Shown in pieces: positions 1-7,849 of a DNA stretch of 64,000 nt (the stretch's first letter is position 1; each line of letters opens with the position of its first letter). The DNA is taken from contig NZ_JSYP01000005.1 of the NCBI RefSeq assembly GCF_000813005.1, positions 124,001 through 188,000 of the forward strand. Direction: 5' to 3'. The notes beneath the pieces were generated by a model. It did no database searches. It was given only the letters and a program-made list of their open reading frames with translations, and was not told the DNA's origin. This stretch comes from Flavobacterium sp. KMS. GTDB taxonomy: Bacteria; Bacteroidota; Bacteroidia; Flavobacteriales; Flavobacteriaceae. The translations under genes were made by a program, and so were the position numbers.

Positions 1-1
1 A

Positions 2-304
2 GTAGATTTCGTTTTCCACGGAGGTTCAGGTTCTACACTTGAAGAAATTAGAGAAGCTATTGGATATGGTGTTATCAAAATGAACATTGATACAGATTTA
101 CAATTTGCATATACTGAAGGAATTCGTGATTATATGGTTAAAAACATTGACTATTTAAGAACACAAATTGGTAACCCAGAAGGTGCTGATGTTCCTAACA
201 AAAAATATTATGACCCAAGAAAATGGGTACGTGAAAGCGAAGTAACATTCAATACAAGACTTGAGCAAGCTTTTGCTGACTTGAATAACGTAAATACACT
301 TTAA
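2..304 (+). CDS. fbaA: Class II fructose-bisphosphate aldolase, C-terminal part
   Basis: The 5' end lies before the window; only the last 100 codons are present, read in frame from base 2. The enzyme reversibly condenses glyceraldehyde-3-phosphate and dihydroxyacetone phosphate in glycolysis and gluconeogenesis. The visible part starts with VDFVFHGGSGS, the zinc-ligand histidine and phosphate-binding glycine loop of class II aldolases, followed by the NIDTD substrate-binding motif and the C-terminal helices with KYYDPRKW. Nothing suggests a defect. It is followed by accD on the same strand after a gap holding two hairpins, so co-transcription is uncertain. Confidence 0.95.
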   Translation, partial: VDFVFHGGSGSTLEEIREAIGYGVIKMNIDTDLQFAYTEGIRDYMVKNIDYLRTQIGNPEGADVPNKKYYDPRKWVRESEVTFNTRLEQAFADLNNVNTL

Positions 305-318
305 ATTTTAGATTTCGT

Positions 319-407
319 AATTTAGATTTCGGACTTCTAAAAAGCCTGAAATCTAAATTTTGAATCAGATTGAAAAATCTAAACTTTAATCCCGATAACT
401 ATCGGGA
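319..407. repeat. Two hairpins between fbaA and accD
   Basis: A 12-bp perfect inverted repeat (AATTTAGATTTC at 319-330 against 348-359) is followed by a compact palindrome, TCCCGATA at 390-397 against TATCGGGA at 400-407. The first could act as a weak terminator for the aldolase gene. The second looks like a short palindrome of the kind scattered through Flavobacterium intergenic DNA. No strong U-run follows either. Confidence 0.5.
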
Positions 408-428
408 CTACATTCTAAATTAAAAAAA

Positions 429-1283
429 ATGGCTTGGTTTAAAAGACACGAAAAAGGGATTACAACTGCTACCGAAGACAAAATGGATGTCCCAAAAGGA
501 CTTTGGTACAAATCTCCAACTGGAAAAATTATTGATGCTGATGAGTTGGCTCGTAACTTATTTGTGAGCCCAGAAGATGATTTCCATGTTAGAATTGGAA
601 GCGCAATCTATTTTGAGATTTTATTTGATAACAACGAGTTTGTTGAATTAGATAAAAACATGACATCTAAAGATCCTTTGCATTTTGTGGATACAAAAAA
701 ATATGCAGAAAGATTAAAAGATGTAATGGAGAAAACTCACTTAAAAGACGCTGTGCGTACAGGAGTGGGAAAATCTAAAGGAAAAGAACTTGTTATTTGC
801 TGTATGGACTTTGCCTTTATTGGTGGATCTATGGGAGCTGTAGTAGGTGAAAAAATTGCTAGAGGAATTAATCATGCTATCAAAAACAAATTACCATTTG
901 TAATGATATCTAAATCTGGTGGAGCACGTATGATGGAAGCAGCTTACTCTTTGATGCAGTTAGCCAAAACATCTGTTAAACTTGCTCAGCTTGCCGAAGC
1001 TGGATTACCATATATTTCTTTATGTACAGACCCAACAACAGGAGGAACAACTGCTTCTTATGCTATGTTAGGAGATATTAATATTTCTGAGCCTGGTGCT
1101 TTAATTGGATTTGCAGGACCTAGAGTTGTAAGAGATACTACAGGAAAAGATTTACCTGAAGGTTTCCAAACTGCTGAATTCCTTTTAGAACATGGCTTTT
1201 TAGACTTTATAACGCCTAGAAAAGAATTGAAAGACAAGATAAACTTGTATATCGATTTGATTCAAAACAATACAATTAGATAG
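429..1283 (+). CDS. accD: Acetyl-CoA carboxylase carboxyltransferase subunit beta
   Basis: This is the beta half of the carboxyltransferase that moves the carboxyl group from biotin to acetyl-CoA, making malonyl-CoA for fatty acid synthesis in the cytosol. The 284 residues match the family throughout: [54 protein letters not shown] and [11 protein letters not shown] form the crotonase-like core and oxyanion holes. The N-terminus is odd. The four cysteines that bind zinc in E. coli AccD are replaced by S29, G32, S47 and D50, although the surrounding P and spacing are kept, so the zinc ribbon has become metal-free. The start is the only ATG that gives the usual N-terminal MAWFKR. Confidence 0.95.
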   Translation: MAWFKRHEKGITTATEDKMDVPKGLWYKSPTGKIIDADELARNLFVSPEDDFHVRIGSAIYFEILFDNNEFVELDKNMTSKDPLHFVDTKKYAERLKDVMEKTHLKDAVRTGVGKSKGKELVICCMDFAFIGGSMGAVVGEKIARGINHAIKNKLPFVMISKSGGARMMEAAYSLMQLAKTSVKLAQLAEAGLPYISLCTDPTTGGTTASYAMLGDINISEPGALIGFAGPRVVRDTTGKDLPEGFQTAEFLLEHGFLDFITPRKELKDKINLYIDLIQNNTIR

Positions 1284-1306
1284 TTTACAAACTTCTAAAA
1301 ATACCA

Positions 1307-1340
1307 AAATCCCATTCGCTACGGCAAATGGGATTTTTTT
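1307..1340 (+). terminator. Rho-independent terminator after accD
   Basis: Stem AAATCCCATT at 1307-1316 pairs perfectly with AATGGGATTT at 1327-1336 and runs into a T-tract to 1340. It ends the accD transcript 24 nt after the stop codon. Confidence 0.85.
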
Positions 1341-1365
1341 ATATCTTTATTTCAAATACTATTAT

Positions 1366-2010
1366 ATGAAAAGTGCTTTTATCGGTTTTATTACTTGCTT
1401 ATTCCTTTTTAATTGCACCAAGAAAGAAGAAAAGAAAGTCGACACAAACAAGCCTTATATTATCTCTCAAGAGAACAAACCTAAGCCTTCAAGCAAACAA
1501 GAAAACAAGCAGGAGATAAAAAACATTCCACCTCTTCCTCCTCCACCTTCAAATTCAACAATACCAGGATGGTTAGTTTACGGAACAAATACTTTTATTA
1601 TTGATACTGATTCAAAAATATATTATTTCCAAAGAAACGACATAGGATTTATTTGCGGCACAGAAACAGCTGATACGATTCCTCATTTTATAAATCTACA
1701 ACCTAAAGATTTAATCGAAATACCAAATAAAAACATCTATGATTTTATAAAATTGAATTACAAAGATGACTTTCGAAATATAACTTTTATTGCTTCAGAA
1801 ACTGACACATTAAAATCTAAGGCTTTTTTCGATTTACGAAAAACTCTAGAATCTTTTACTAAAGGCCGTGATTTTTATCATATCAGAAGAACCACTCAAG
1901 AAGAAGACACTGTACTGAAGTACAAGAAAAACAATAAGTATTATGATTCAGAAGACATAAAGTGGGACAAAACAAAAATCAAATTCCCTAATTACAAAAT
2001 CAAAGACTAA
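1366..2010 (+). CDS. Hypothetical lipoprotein
   Basis: I do not recognise this 214-residue protein. It opens with a lysine, a hydrophobic stretch and a lipobox-like LFNC, predicting a lipoprotein anchored at Cys17. A charged, low-complexity linker rich in K, E, Q and P (about residues 18-66, with a run of prolines near 55-61) leads to a folded C-terminal domain without a motif I know. Codon use looks like the neighbours. It stands alone between the accD terminator and a repeat-rich gap, so context gives no clue to function. The signal peptide and linker suggest it is a real exported protein. Confidence 0.65.
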   Translation: MKSAFIGFITCLFLFNCTKKEEKKVDTNKPYIISQENKPKPSSKQENKQEIKNIPPLPPPPSNSTIPGWLVYGTNTFIIDTDSKIYYFQRNDIGFICGTETADTIPHFINLQPKDLIEIPNKNIYDFIKLNYKDDFRNITFIASETDTLKSKAFFDLRKTLESFTKGRDFYHIRRTTQEEDTVLKYKKNNKYYDSEDIKWDKTKIKFPNYKIKD

Positions 2011-2392
2011 AGCTATAACCATCCAACTTTGCAGCAACAACGATGATAAATAACCTATTGGTATGAGTACGAAGTTGAGAGACTTCACCTCAATCTGACA
2101 TCTGATTATATTATGACAGGCCTATATTGTGTAGAGATACTACGGCACACCCTTAAACTTCTACTCCTTTCTCTCCAATCTTGTCACCCTGAGGAACGAA
2201 GGGTCTCAACAAGAAACTAACACAAACTTGATCTTAAATTGTCGAGCTACTCACGAAGGTTCTTCCTGCGTCAGAAAGAAAAACAAGTTTAAGATTACTA
2301 TAAACAAACCAATATTGCATAGACGCACTGCGGTGCGTCTCTACAGAAAACCTTTGAATCTTTATCCTTTGAGCCTTTGAACCTCAAAAAAG
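2011..2392. repeat. Intergenic gap with dispersed palindromic repeats
   Basis: No plausible gene is seen. A palindrome AGACGCAC-tgcg-GTGCGTCT lies at about 2325-2344. The sequence at 2188-2278 carries TCACCCTGAGGAACGAAGGGTCTC at its left and TTCCTGCGTCAGAAAG (2263-2278) at its right; the reverse complement of the latter recurs with 15/16 identity at 30737-30752. These look like copies of a Flavobacterium intergenic repeat family between two convergent genes. Confidence 0.6.
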
Positions 2393-3643
2393 CTACATCC
2401 CAGTTCTAATCGCTTCAACAGGATCTAATTTGGAAGCAGATATTGCGGGAAGAATCCCAGCGATTAATCCAATTAATGCTGCAAGCCCAGTTCCCAGAAG
2501 AATATTTCCCATTCCGAGTACAAACTCAAAATCTAGCGCTTTCGTAAGGATTACAGAAATTAACCAAACCAAGATCAACCCGATTGCTCCGCCAATTACT
2601 GAAAGAATAATTGCCTCAAACAAAAACTGAAACATGATAAATCTATTTTTTGCCCCCAAAGACTTCTGAATTCCGATAAGATTCGTTCGTTCTTTTACCG
2701 AAACAAACATAATATTAGCAATCCCGAAACCACCAACAAGAAGAGAGAATCCGCTTATTATCCAACCCATCATATTCATCTGTCCGATAATTCCATCTAT
2801 AAAATCTGTAAATCCTGAAAACACATTAACAAAGAAATTATCGATTTGTCCCGCTTTCAAACCTCTAACGGCTCTTAATTTCTGCGATACTTCGGCTTTA
2901 TATGCATCCATATCAATTCCTTTTTCAGGCTTCAATACAATTACCGGAGTCATCCCATCATTATTATCACCATACATACGACGTAAAAAATTTGCTGGAA
3001 AAAACACTGATGTATCATTACTATCTCCAAACAAACCTGCTCCTTGCTTTTTCACAACACCTATAACAGTGAAACGTTGCCCGTACAAACGAATATTTTT
3101 TCCGATAGGTTCTTCATCTCCAAAAAGCCCCTCGGCTATATCATGTCCTAAAACTATAACTGGTGTTCCAGAATTTGATTCTGATTCGTTATAAAAACGA
3201 CCTTTCTCAAAATCCAAACCTTCGATTTCCATAAATTCATATGAAACTGGAACTACATTTACATCACTAACTGTTTTAGAATCGTATTTTAAACTTTCAC
3301 GTTTAACAAAAAGCTGATACCCTACTTGATTTGTATTTGTAAGAGAATTTTTCAGATAAGTATATTCATCATATTTTACGTTTGGAAATTGTTCTCTTTT
3401 CCATTGCGGAATATCTGATGGACCAAAAGGAAACTTCATTAAATAAATCGTATTTTTATCTAAGCTACTTAAATCCTTAGTAATTTTTCTATTCAAAGAA
3501 TCTACAGCTGCGAGTACTGCGATGATTGAGAAAATACCAATGGTAACTCCCAACAAAGACAACAATGTTCTTAGTTTGTTACTACGTAAGGCATTCATCG
3601 CAAAACCAAAACTTTCTTTTAATAATCGAAGATAAAGCAGCAT
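2393..3643 (-). CDS. ABC transporter permease, MacB/FtsX family
   Basis: A 416-residue integral membrane protein of the MacB type. The N-terminal part has the amphipathic start followed by LRTLLSLLGVTIGIFSIIAVL, the first membrane helix. A long periplasmic MacB_PCD domain spans roughly residues 45-280 (VGYQLFV, GRFYNESE, VIVLGHDIAEGLFG). Three further helices form the FtsX domain, with GIANIMFVSVKERTNLIGIQ and the C-terminal SKLDPVEAIRTGM. Such permeases work with a separate ATPase and usually an HlyD-like adaptor in moving lipoproteins, peptides or drugs across the envelope. No ATPase gene is adjacent, so its partner is elsewhere and the substrate cannot be inferred. Confidence 0.88.
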   Translation of the reverse strand: MLLYLRLLKESFGFAMNALRSNKLRTLLSLLGVTIGIFSIIAVLAAVDSLNRKITKDLSSLDKNTIYLMKFPFGPSDIPQWKREQFPNVKYDEYTYLKNSLTNTNQVGYQLFVKRESLKYDSKTVSDVNVVPVSYEFMEIEGLDFEKGRFYNESESNSGTPVIVLGHDIAEGLFGDEEPIGKNIRLYGQRFTVIGVVKKQGAGLFGDSNDTSVFFPANFLRRMYGDNNDGMTPVIVLKPEKGIDMDAYKAEVSQKLRAVRGLKAGQIDNFFVNVFSGFTDFIDGIIGQMNMMGWIISGFSLLVGGFGIANIMFVSVKERTNLIGIQKSLGAKNRFIMFQFLFEAIILSVIGGAIGLILVWLISVILTKALDFEFVLGMGNILLGTGLAALIGLIAGILPAISASKLDPVEAIRTGM

Positions 3644-3776
3644 AGATTTTAAATTTACATTAAAGTAAAATTCAATAAATTTTAGTCAAAAACCTAATAA
3701 AAATTCACTTACTCATAGGTAGGATTTTTTAAGAGAATGTTACATAAAATGATGATTTTTATAATCAAAAAAAAAC

Positions 3777-3784
3777 TATTTTTG
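3777..3784 (+). promoter_or_regulatory. purH promoter -7 box
   Basis: TATTTTTG matches the Bacteroidota -7 consensus TAnnTTTG exactly and lies 24 nt before ATG 3809. Because transcription would begin at about 3790, it rules out the upstream in-frame ATG at 3737 as the start. Confidence 0.6.
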
Positions 3785-3808
3785 CACCTTCATAATTATA
3801 ACTACACA

Positions 3809-5335
3809 ATGAGCACAACAAAAACTATTCAATCGGCATTAATTTCAGTCTTTTCCAAAGATGGGCTTGAACCAATTGTAAGAAAACTACACGAACAAAA
3901 AGTAACACTTTACTCTACTGGAGGAACGGAAGACTTTATTAAAAACTTAGGAATTCCTGTAGTTCCTGTAGAAGACATAACTTCTTTTCCTGAAATTCTT
4001 GGTGGACGAGTTAAGACTTTACACCCGAAAATTTTTGGTGGAATCTTAAACCGTCAAGATAACGAAAGTGATGTACAACAAATGAAGGAATTTGATATTC
4101 CTCAAATTGATTTAGTAATTGTTGATTTATACCCATTCGAAAAAACAGTTGCTTCTGGAGCTAGTGAAACAGATATTATCGAGAAAATTGATATTGGTGG
4201 AATTTCATTAATCCGTGCTGCTGCAAAAAACTTTAAAGACACTACTATTGTGGCTTCGGTAAATGAGTACAGCTTATTGTTGGATTTAATTACAGAACAA
4301 AACGGAGCAACAACTCTTGAGAACAGAAGATTACTTGCTACAAAAGCATTTCATGTTTCATCTCATTATGATACTGCAATTTTCAACTATTTTAATACTG
4401 ACGATACTATTTACAAAGAAAGTATTGCTGACGGACAAGTATTACGATATGGTGAAAATCCACATCAAAAAGGATTTTTCTTTGGAGATTTTGACGCAAT
4501 GTTCAAAAAACTACACGGAAAAGAATTATCGTACAACAACTTACTTGATGTAGATGCTGCTGTAAACTTAATTGCAGAATTTAAAACTGACGGACCTACG
4601 TTTGCAATTTTAAAACACAATAACGCTTGTGGTTTAGCTACAAGAAAAAACATTAACGAAGCTTATTTAGCAGCTTTGGCTTGCGATCCAACATCTGCAT
4701 TTGGTGGAGTTTTAATTTCTAACACAAAAATTGATTTAGCTACAGCTCAAGAAATAAATAAATTATTTTGCGAAGTAGTAATCGCTCCAAGTTATGACAA
4801 TGAAGCAATTACAGTTTTAGAAGAAAAGAAAAACAGAATTATATTGGTTCAAAATGAGGTAGAATTACCTACAAGACAAGTGAGAACATGTCTAAACGGG
4901 CTTTTAGTTCAAGATAAAAATAATATTACCGACAATAAAGCGCATTTAAGAACCGTTACAATTACTGCACCTACAGAGCAAGAAGTAGAAGATTTAATAT
5001 TCGCTTCAAAGATTTGTAAGAACACAAAATCGAATACAATCGTATTTGCAAAAAACGGAACTTTAATTTCATCTGGAACGGGACAAACCTCTCGAGTAGA
5101 CGCTTTGGTTCAAGCAATTGACAAAGCAAAAGCATTTGGATTTGATTTAAATGGAGCTTCGATGGCAAGTGACGCATTTTTCCCTTTTCCGGATTGTGTA
5201 GAATTAGCCAAAAAAGCAGGAATTACAGCTGTAATTCAGCCAGGTGGATCAATAAAAGACGAATTAAGCATAAATTATTGCAATGAAAATAAAGTTGCAA
5301 TGGTATTTACAGGAACGCGTCATTTTAAACATTAA
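3809..5335 (+). CDS. purH: Bifunctional AICAR formyltransferase / IMP cyclohydrolase
   Basis: PurH performs the last two steps of de novo IMP synthesis: formylation of AICAR with 10-formyl-tetrahydrofolate, then ring closure. Of 508 residues, about 1-190 form the MGS-like cyclohydrolase domain (LYSTGGT, EILGGRVKTLHPKIFGGIL, IDIGGISLIRAAAKN). The rest is the AICAR transformylase, with RYGENPHQK, LSYNNLLDVDAA, FAILKHNNACG, SNTIVFAKNG and ASDAFFPFPD. The open frame extends 24 codons further upstream, but the start at 3809 gives the family N-terminus MSTTKTIQSALISVF and fits the -7 box. It has its own promoter and is not obviously joined to mreB, which has another. Confidence 0.96.
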   Translation: MSTTKTIQSALISVFSKDGLEPIVRKLHEQKVTLYSTGGTEDFIKNLGIPVVPVEDITSFPEILGGRVKTLHPKIFGGILNRQDNESDVQQMKEFDIPQIDLVIVDLYPFEKTVASGASETDIIEKIDIGGISLIRAAAKNFKDTTIVASVNEYSLLLDLITEQNGATTLENRRLLATKAFHVSSHYDTAIFNYFNTDDTIYKESIADGQVLRYGENPHQKGFFFGDFDAMFKKLHGKELSYNNLLDVDAAVNLIAEFKTDGPTFAILKHNNACGLATRKNINEAYLAALACDPTSAFGGVLISNTKIDLATAQEINKLFCEVVIAPSYDNEAITVLEEKKNRIILVQNEVELPTRQVRTCLNGLLVQDKNNITDNKAHLRTVTITAPTEQEVEDLIFASKICKNTKSNTIVFAKNGTLISSGTGQTSRVDALVQAIDKAKAFGFDLNGASMASDAFFPFPDCVELAKKAGITAVIQPGGSIKDELSINYCNENKVAMVFTGTRHFKH

Positions 5336-5341
5336 TTTGTT

Positions 5342-5349
5342 TAACTTTG
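5342..5349 (+). promoter_or_regulatory. mreB operon promoter -7 box
   Basis: TAACTTTG is a perfect TAnnTTTG match 40 nt before the mreB ATG and just after the purH stop, so the cell-shape operon probably starts here. No clear -33 TTTG is seen at the usual spacing. Confidence 0.5.
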
Positions 5350-5389
5350 TGCGTTACTAATTTATAACTTTTAAACCCCTAAAAAACTT

Positions 5390-6418
5390 ATGGGATTTTT
5401 TGATTTCATGACCGAGGATATTGCGATAGACCTTGGTACCGCAAACACTTTAATCATACATAATGATAAAGTCGTTATTGACAGTCCTTCAATCGTGGCA
5501 CGTGATAGAATATCAGGCAAAATCATTGCTGTTGGTAAGGAAGCCAATATGATGCAAGGTAAAACCCATGAAAACATAAAGACCATAAGGCCACTTAAAG
5601 ACGGGGTTATCGCCGACTTTGATGCTTCTGAGAAAATGATCAATATGTTCATCAAAAGTATTCCTGCATTAAAAAAGAGAATGTTTACTCCTGCATTACG
5701 TATGGTGGTATGTATTCCTTCTGGAATTACTGAAGTAGAGATGCGTGCAGTAAAAGAATCGTGCGAAAGAGTAAATGGTAAAGAAGTTTATTTGATTCAC
5801 GAACCAATGGCTGCGGCAATTGGTATTGGTATCGATATTATGCAACCAAAAGGAAACATGATTGTTGATATCGGTGGTGGAACAACTGAAATTGCAGTAA
5901 TTGCATTAGGTGGAATTGTATGTGACAAATCGGTAAAAATTGCTGGTGACGTTTTTACAAATGATATCGTTTATTACATGCGTACACAACACAACTTATT
6001 TGTTGGAGAAAGTACTGCAGAAAAAATAAAAATTCAAATTGGAGCCGCTATCGAAGATTTAGATGGACCTCCAGAAGATATGTCAGTTCAAGGTAGAGAT
6101 TTACTTACTGGTAAACCAAAACAAGTAGATGTTTCTTACCGTGAAATTGCTAAAGCATTAGACAAATCAATTCAACGAATTGAAGATGCTGTAATGGAAA
6201 CATTATCTCAAACACCTCCAGAATTAGCAGCCGATATTTACAATACAGGTATCTATCTTGCAGGTGGAGGATCTATGTTAAGAGGTCTTGATAAAAGAAT
6301 TTCGCAAAAAACAGATTTACCTGTTTACATTGCTGAAGATCCATTAAGAGCTGTAGTTCGTGGAACTGGAATGGCACTTAAAAACATTGCAAAATTTAAA
6401 AGTATCTTAATCAAATAA
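5390..6418 (+). CDS. mreB: Rod shape-determining protein MreB
   Basis: MreB is the bacterial actin that forms membrane-bound filaments guiding lateral wall synthesis. The 342 residues show the actin ATPase signatures: phosphate-1 loop DLGTANT at residues 14-20, phosphate-2 loop DIGGGTTE starting at D160, and the adenosine motif AGGGSMLRG near the C-terminus. The N-terminal MGFFDFM is amphipathic and fits direct membrane binding. It is first in the order mreB-mreC-mreD-mrdA-rodA, the standard elongasome cluster. A hairpin in the gap before mreC may let MreB be made in excess of the membrane partners; that is inference. Confidence 0.97.
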   Translation: MGFFDFMTEDIAIDLGTANTLIIHNDKVVIDSPSIVARDRISGKIIAVGKEANMMQGKTHENIKTIRPLKDGVIADFDASEKMINMFIKSIPALKKRMFTPALRMVVCIPSGITEVEMRAVKESCERVNGKEVYLIHEPMAAAIGIGIDIMQPKGNMIVDIGGGTTEIAVIALGGIVCDKSVKIAGDVFTNDIVYYMRTQHNLFVGESTAEKIKIQIGAAIEDLDGPPEDMSVQGRDLLTGKPKQVDVSYREIAKALDKSIQRIEDAVMETLSQTPPELAADIYNTGIYLAGGGSMLRGLDKRISQKTDLPVYIAEDPLRAVVRGTGMALKNIAKFKSILIK

Positions 6419-6443
6419 GATAAACAATTATTATATATTTCCT

Positions 6444-6473
6444 CAGAGCTAAAATTTATAAAACTTAGCTCTG
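6444..6473 (+). terminator. Intercistronic hairpin between mreB and mreC
   Basis: CAGAGCTAA at 6444-6452 pairs with TTAGCTCTG at 6465-6473. No proper U-tract follows, so it more likely attenuates transcription or protects the mreB mRNA 3' end than fully terminates. Confidence 0.5.
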
Positions 6474-6525
6474 AAGGAATTTTGAAACTTAAAGCATATC
6501 CTGAAACAAAATAACCAAGCAAGAA

Positions 6526-7350
6526 ATGCAGCAGATATTTAATTTTATTATAAGAAACAGTAATCGGTTACTGTTTTTGCTGCTTTTAGGTATTTCGTTG
6601 GGTCTCTCCATTCAATCTCATTCTTTTCATAAAAGTAGAGTTATTAGTTCTGCTAATTTCTTGAGCGGTGGTGTTTACGAAAAAATAAACAGCGTAAATG
6701 AGTATTTGAATTTAAGAAAAGAAAACGACGAATTGGTTCTTGAAAACGCAAGACTAAAAAGTCTTTTATTTAATGCAGAAGACACTACCAAATTACCTCT
6801 TCCAGACAGCATTAAAGGCGTTAAACCTGCCGATATTATCGTTTCGAAAGTGATACATAACTCTTATAATGTACATGAAAACTACATTACCATAAACTCT
6901 GGTTCTAATGAAGGAGTTAAACCTGATATGGGAGTAATTAATAGTTTAGGAATTATAGGTATTGTAGATAATACATCTCCAAGATACGCTACTGTTGTAA
7001 GCATTCTTAATATCAAATCACAGATTAATGCCAAAATAAAGAAATCAAATCATTTTGGTTCTTTAATCTGGAATGGAAAAAGCACTGGTTTTGTTCAGTT
7101 AATAGATGTTCCCAGACTGGCTTCTGTACGTAAAGGAGACACTATTGTAACTGGTGGTCAATCGGTAATTTTCCCTGAAAATATTGGAATTGGTACTGTA
7201 GAGAATATATACACATCTAAGGAAACAAATTATTATACAATCAATGTCAAATTATTTAATGACATGACAAATTTAGGACATGTATATATTATCAAAAGTA
7301 GAGATAGAGAAGAGCTTATTAAATTAGAAAAAAGAGAAAAAGATGAATAG
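6526..7350 (+). CDS. mreC: Rod shape-determining protein MreC
   Basis: MreC links cytoplasmic MreB to the periplasmic wall synthases PBP2 and RodA. The 274 residues have a short cytoplasmic N-terminus, one membrane helix near residues 14-30 (LLFLLLLGISLGLSI), a coiled-coil segment around 50-75 (NEYLNLRKENDELVLENARLK split over two heptad runs) and the two beta-barrel domains with SGSNEGVKPDMGVIN and LIGIVD-like strands. Its stop overlaps the mreD start by 8 nt, which indicates translational coupling. Confidence 0.94.
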   Translation: MQQIFNFIIRNSNRLLFLLLLGISLGLSIQSHSFHKSRVISSANFLSGGVYEKINSVNEYLNLRKENDELVLENARLKSLLFNAEDTTKLPLPDSIKGVKPADIIVSKVIHNSYNVHENYITINSGSNEGVKPDMGVINSLGIIGIVDNTSPRYATVVSILNIKSQINAKIKKSNHFGSLIWNGKSTGFVQLIDVPRLASVRKGDTIVTGGQSVIFPENIGIGTVENIYTSKETNYYTINVKLFNDMTNLGHVYIIKSRDREELIKLEKREKDE

Positions 7351-7849
7351 CGCGTTGTTAATCAATATTTCTCGATTTATCCTGCTATTGGCAGTTCAGA
7401 TTATTATTTTTAATAACATGAACTTCCTTGGCTATATAAGTCCGTTTCCTTACATACTTTATATCATATTATTTCCTGTAAACGGAAACAAATCTGGTCT
7501 TATAGTATCTAGCTTTTTACTCGGCCTTGTAATGGATATGTTTTGTAATTCGGGAGGAATACACGCAACAGCTTGTTTAATTCTTGCCTATTACAGACCT
7601 TATATATTTAAATTTTCATTTGGATTGAGTTACGAATACCAAACTATAAAATTAAACGATTCTTTAACCCCTGAACGATTCTCGTTTTTATTAGTATCGG
7701 TATTATTACATCATATAATACTGTTTACATTGGAGGCTTTCCAGTTTAACTTCATTTTAGATGTTTTACTTCGTACATTATTCAGTACCATATTTACCAT
7801 TATAACCTGTATCATAATAATATATCTTATTAAGCCCAACAGAAGATGA
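7343..7849 (+). CDS. mreD: Rod shape-determining protein MreD
   Basis: A 168-residue membrane protein with about five hydrophobic segments, including ISRFILLLAVQIIIFN, FPYILYIILFPV, LIVSSFLLGLVMDMF and a hydrophobic C-terminus. The FLLGLVMDMF segment followed by GIHATACL is typical of MreD. It acts in the inner membrane within the elongasome. Function is assigned mainly from this pattern and its place between mreC and mrdA, overlapping both (8 nt with mreC, 4 nt with mrdA). Confidence 0.9.
   Translation: MNSALLINISRFILLLAVQIIIFNNMNFLGYISPFPYILYIILFPVNGNKSGLIVSSFLLGLVMDMFCNSGGIHATACLILAYYRPYIFKFSFGLSYEYQTIKLNDSLTPERFSFLLVSVLLHHIILFTLEAFQFNFILDVLLRTLFSTIFTIITCIIIIYLIKPNRR

Noticed and set aside
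3737..3808. Upstream in-frame extension of purH from ATG 3737
   Set aside because: The extension lies before a perfect -7 promoter box at 3777-3784, encodes a lysine/phenylalanine-rich sequence, and the family N-terminus begins at 3809.
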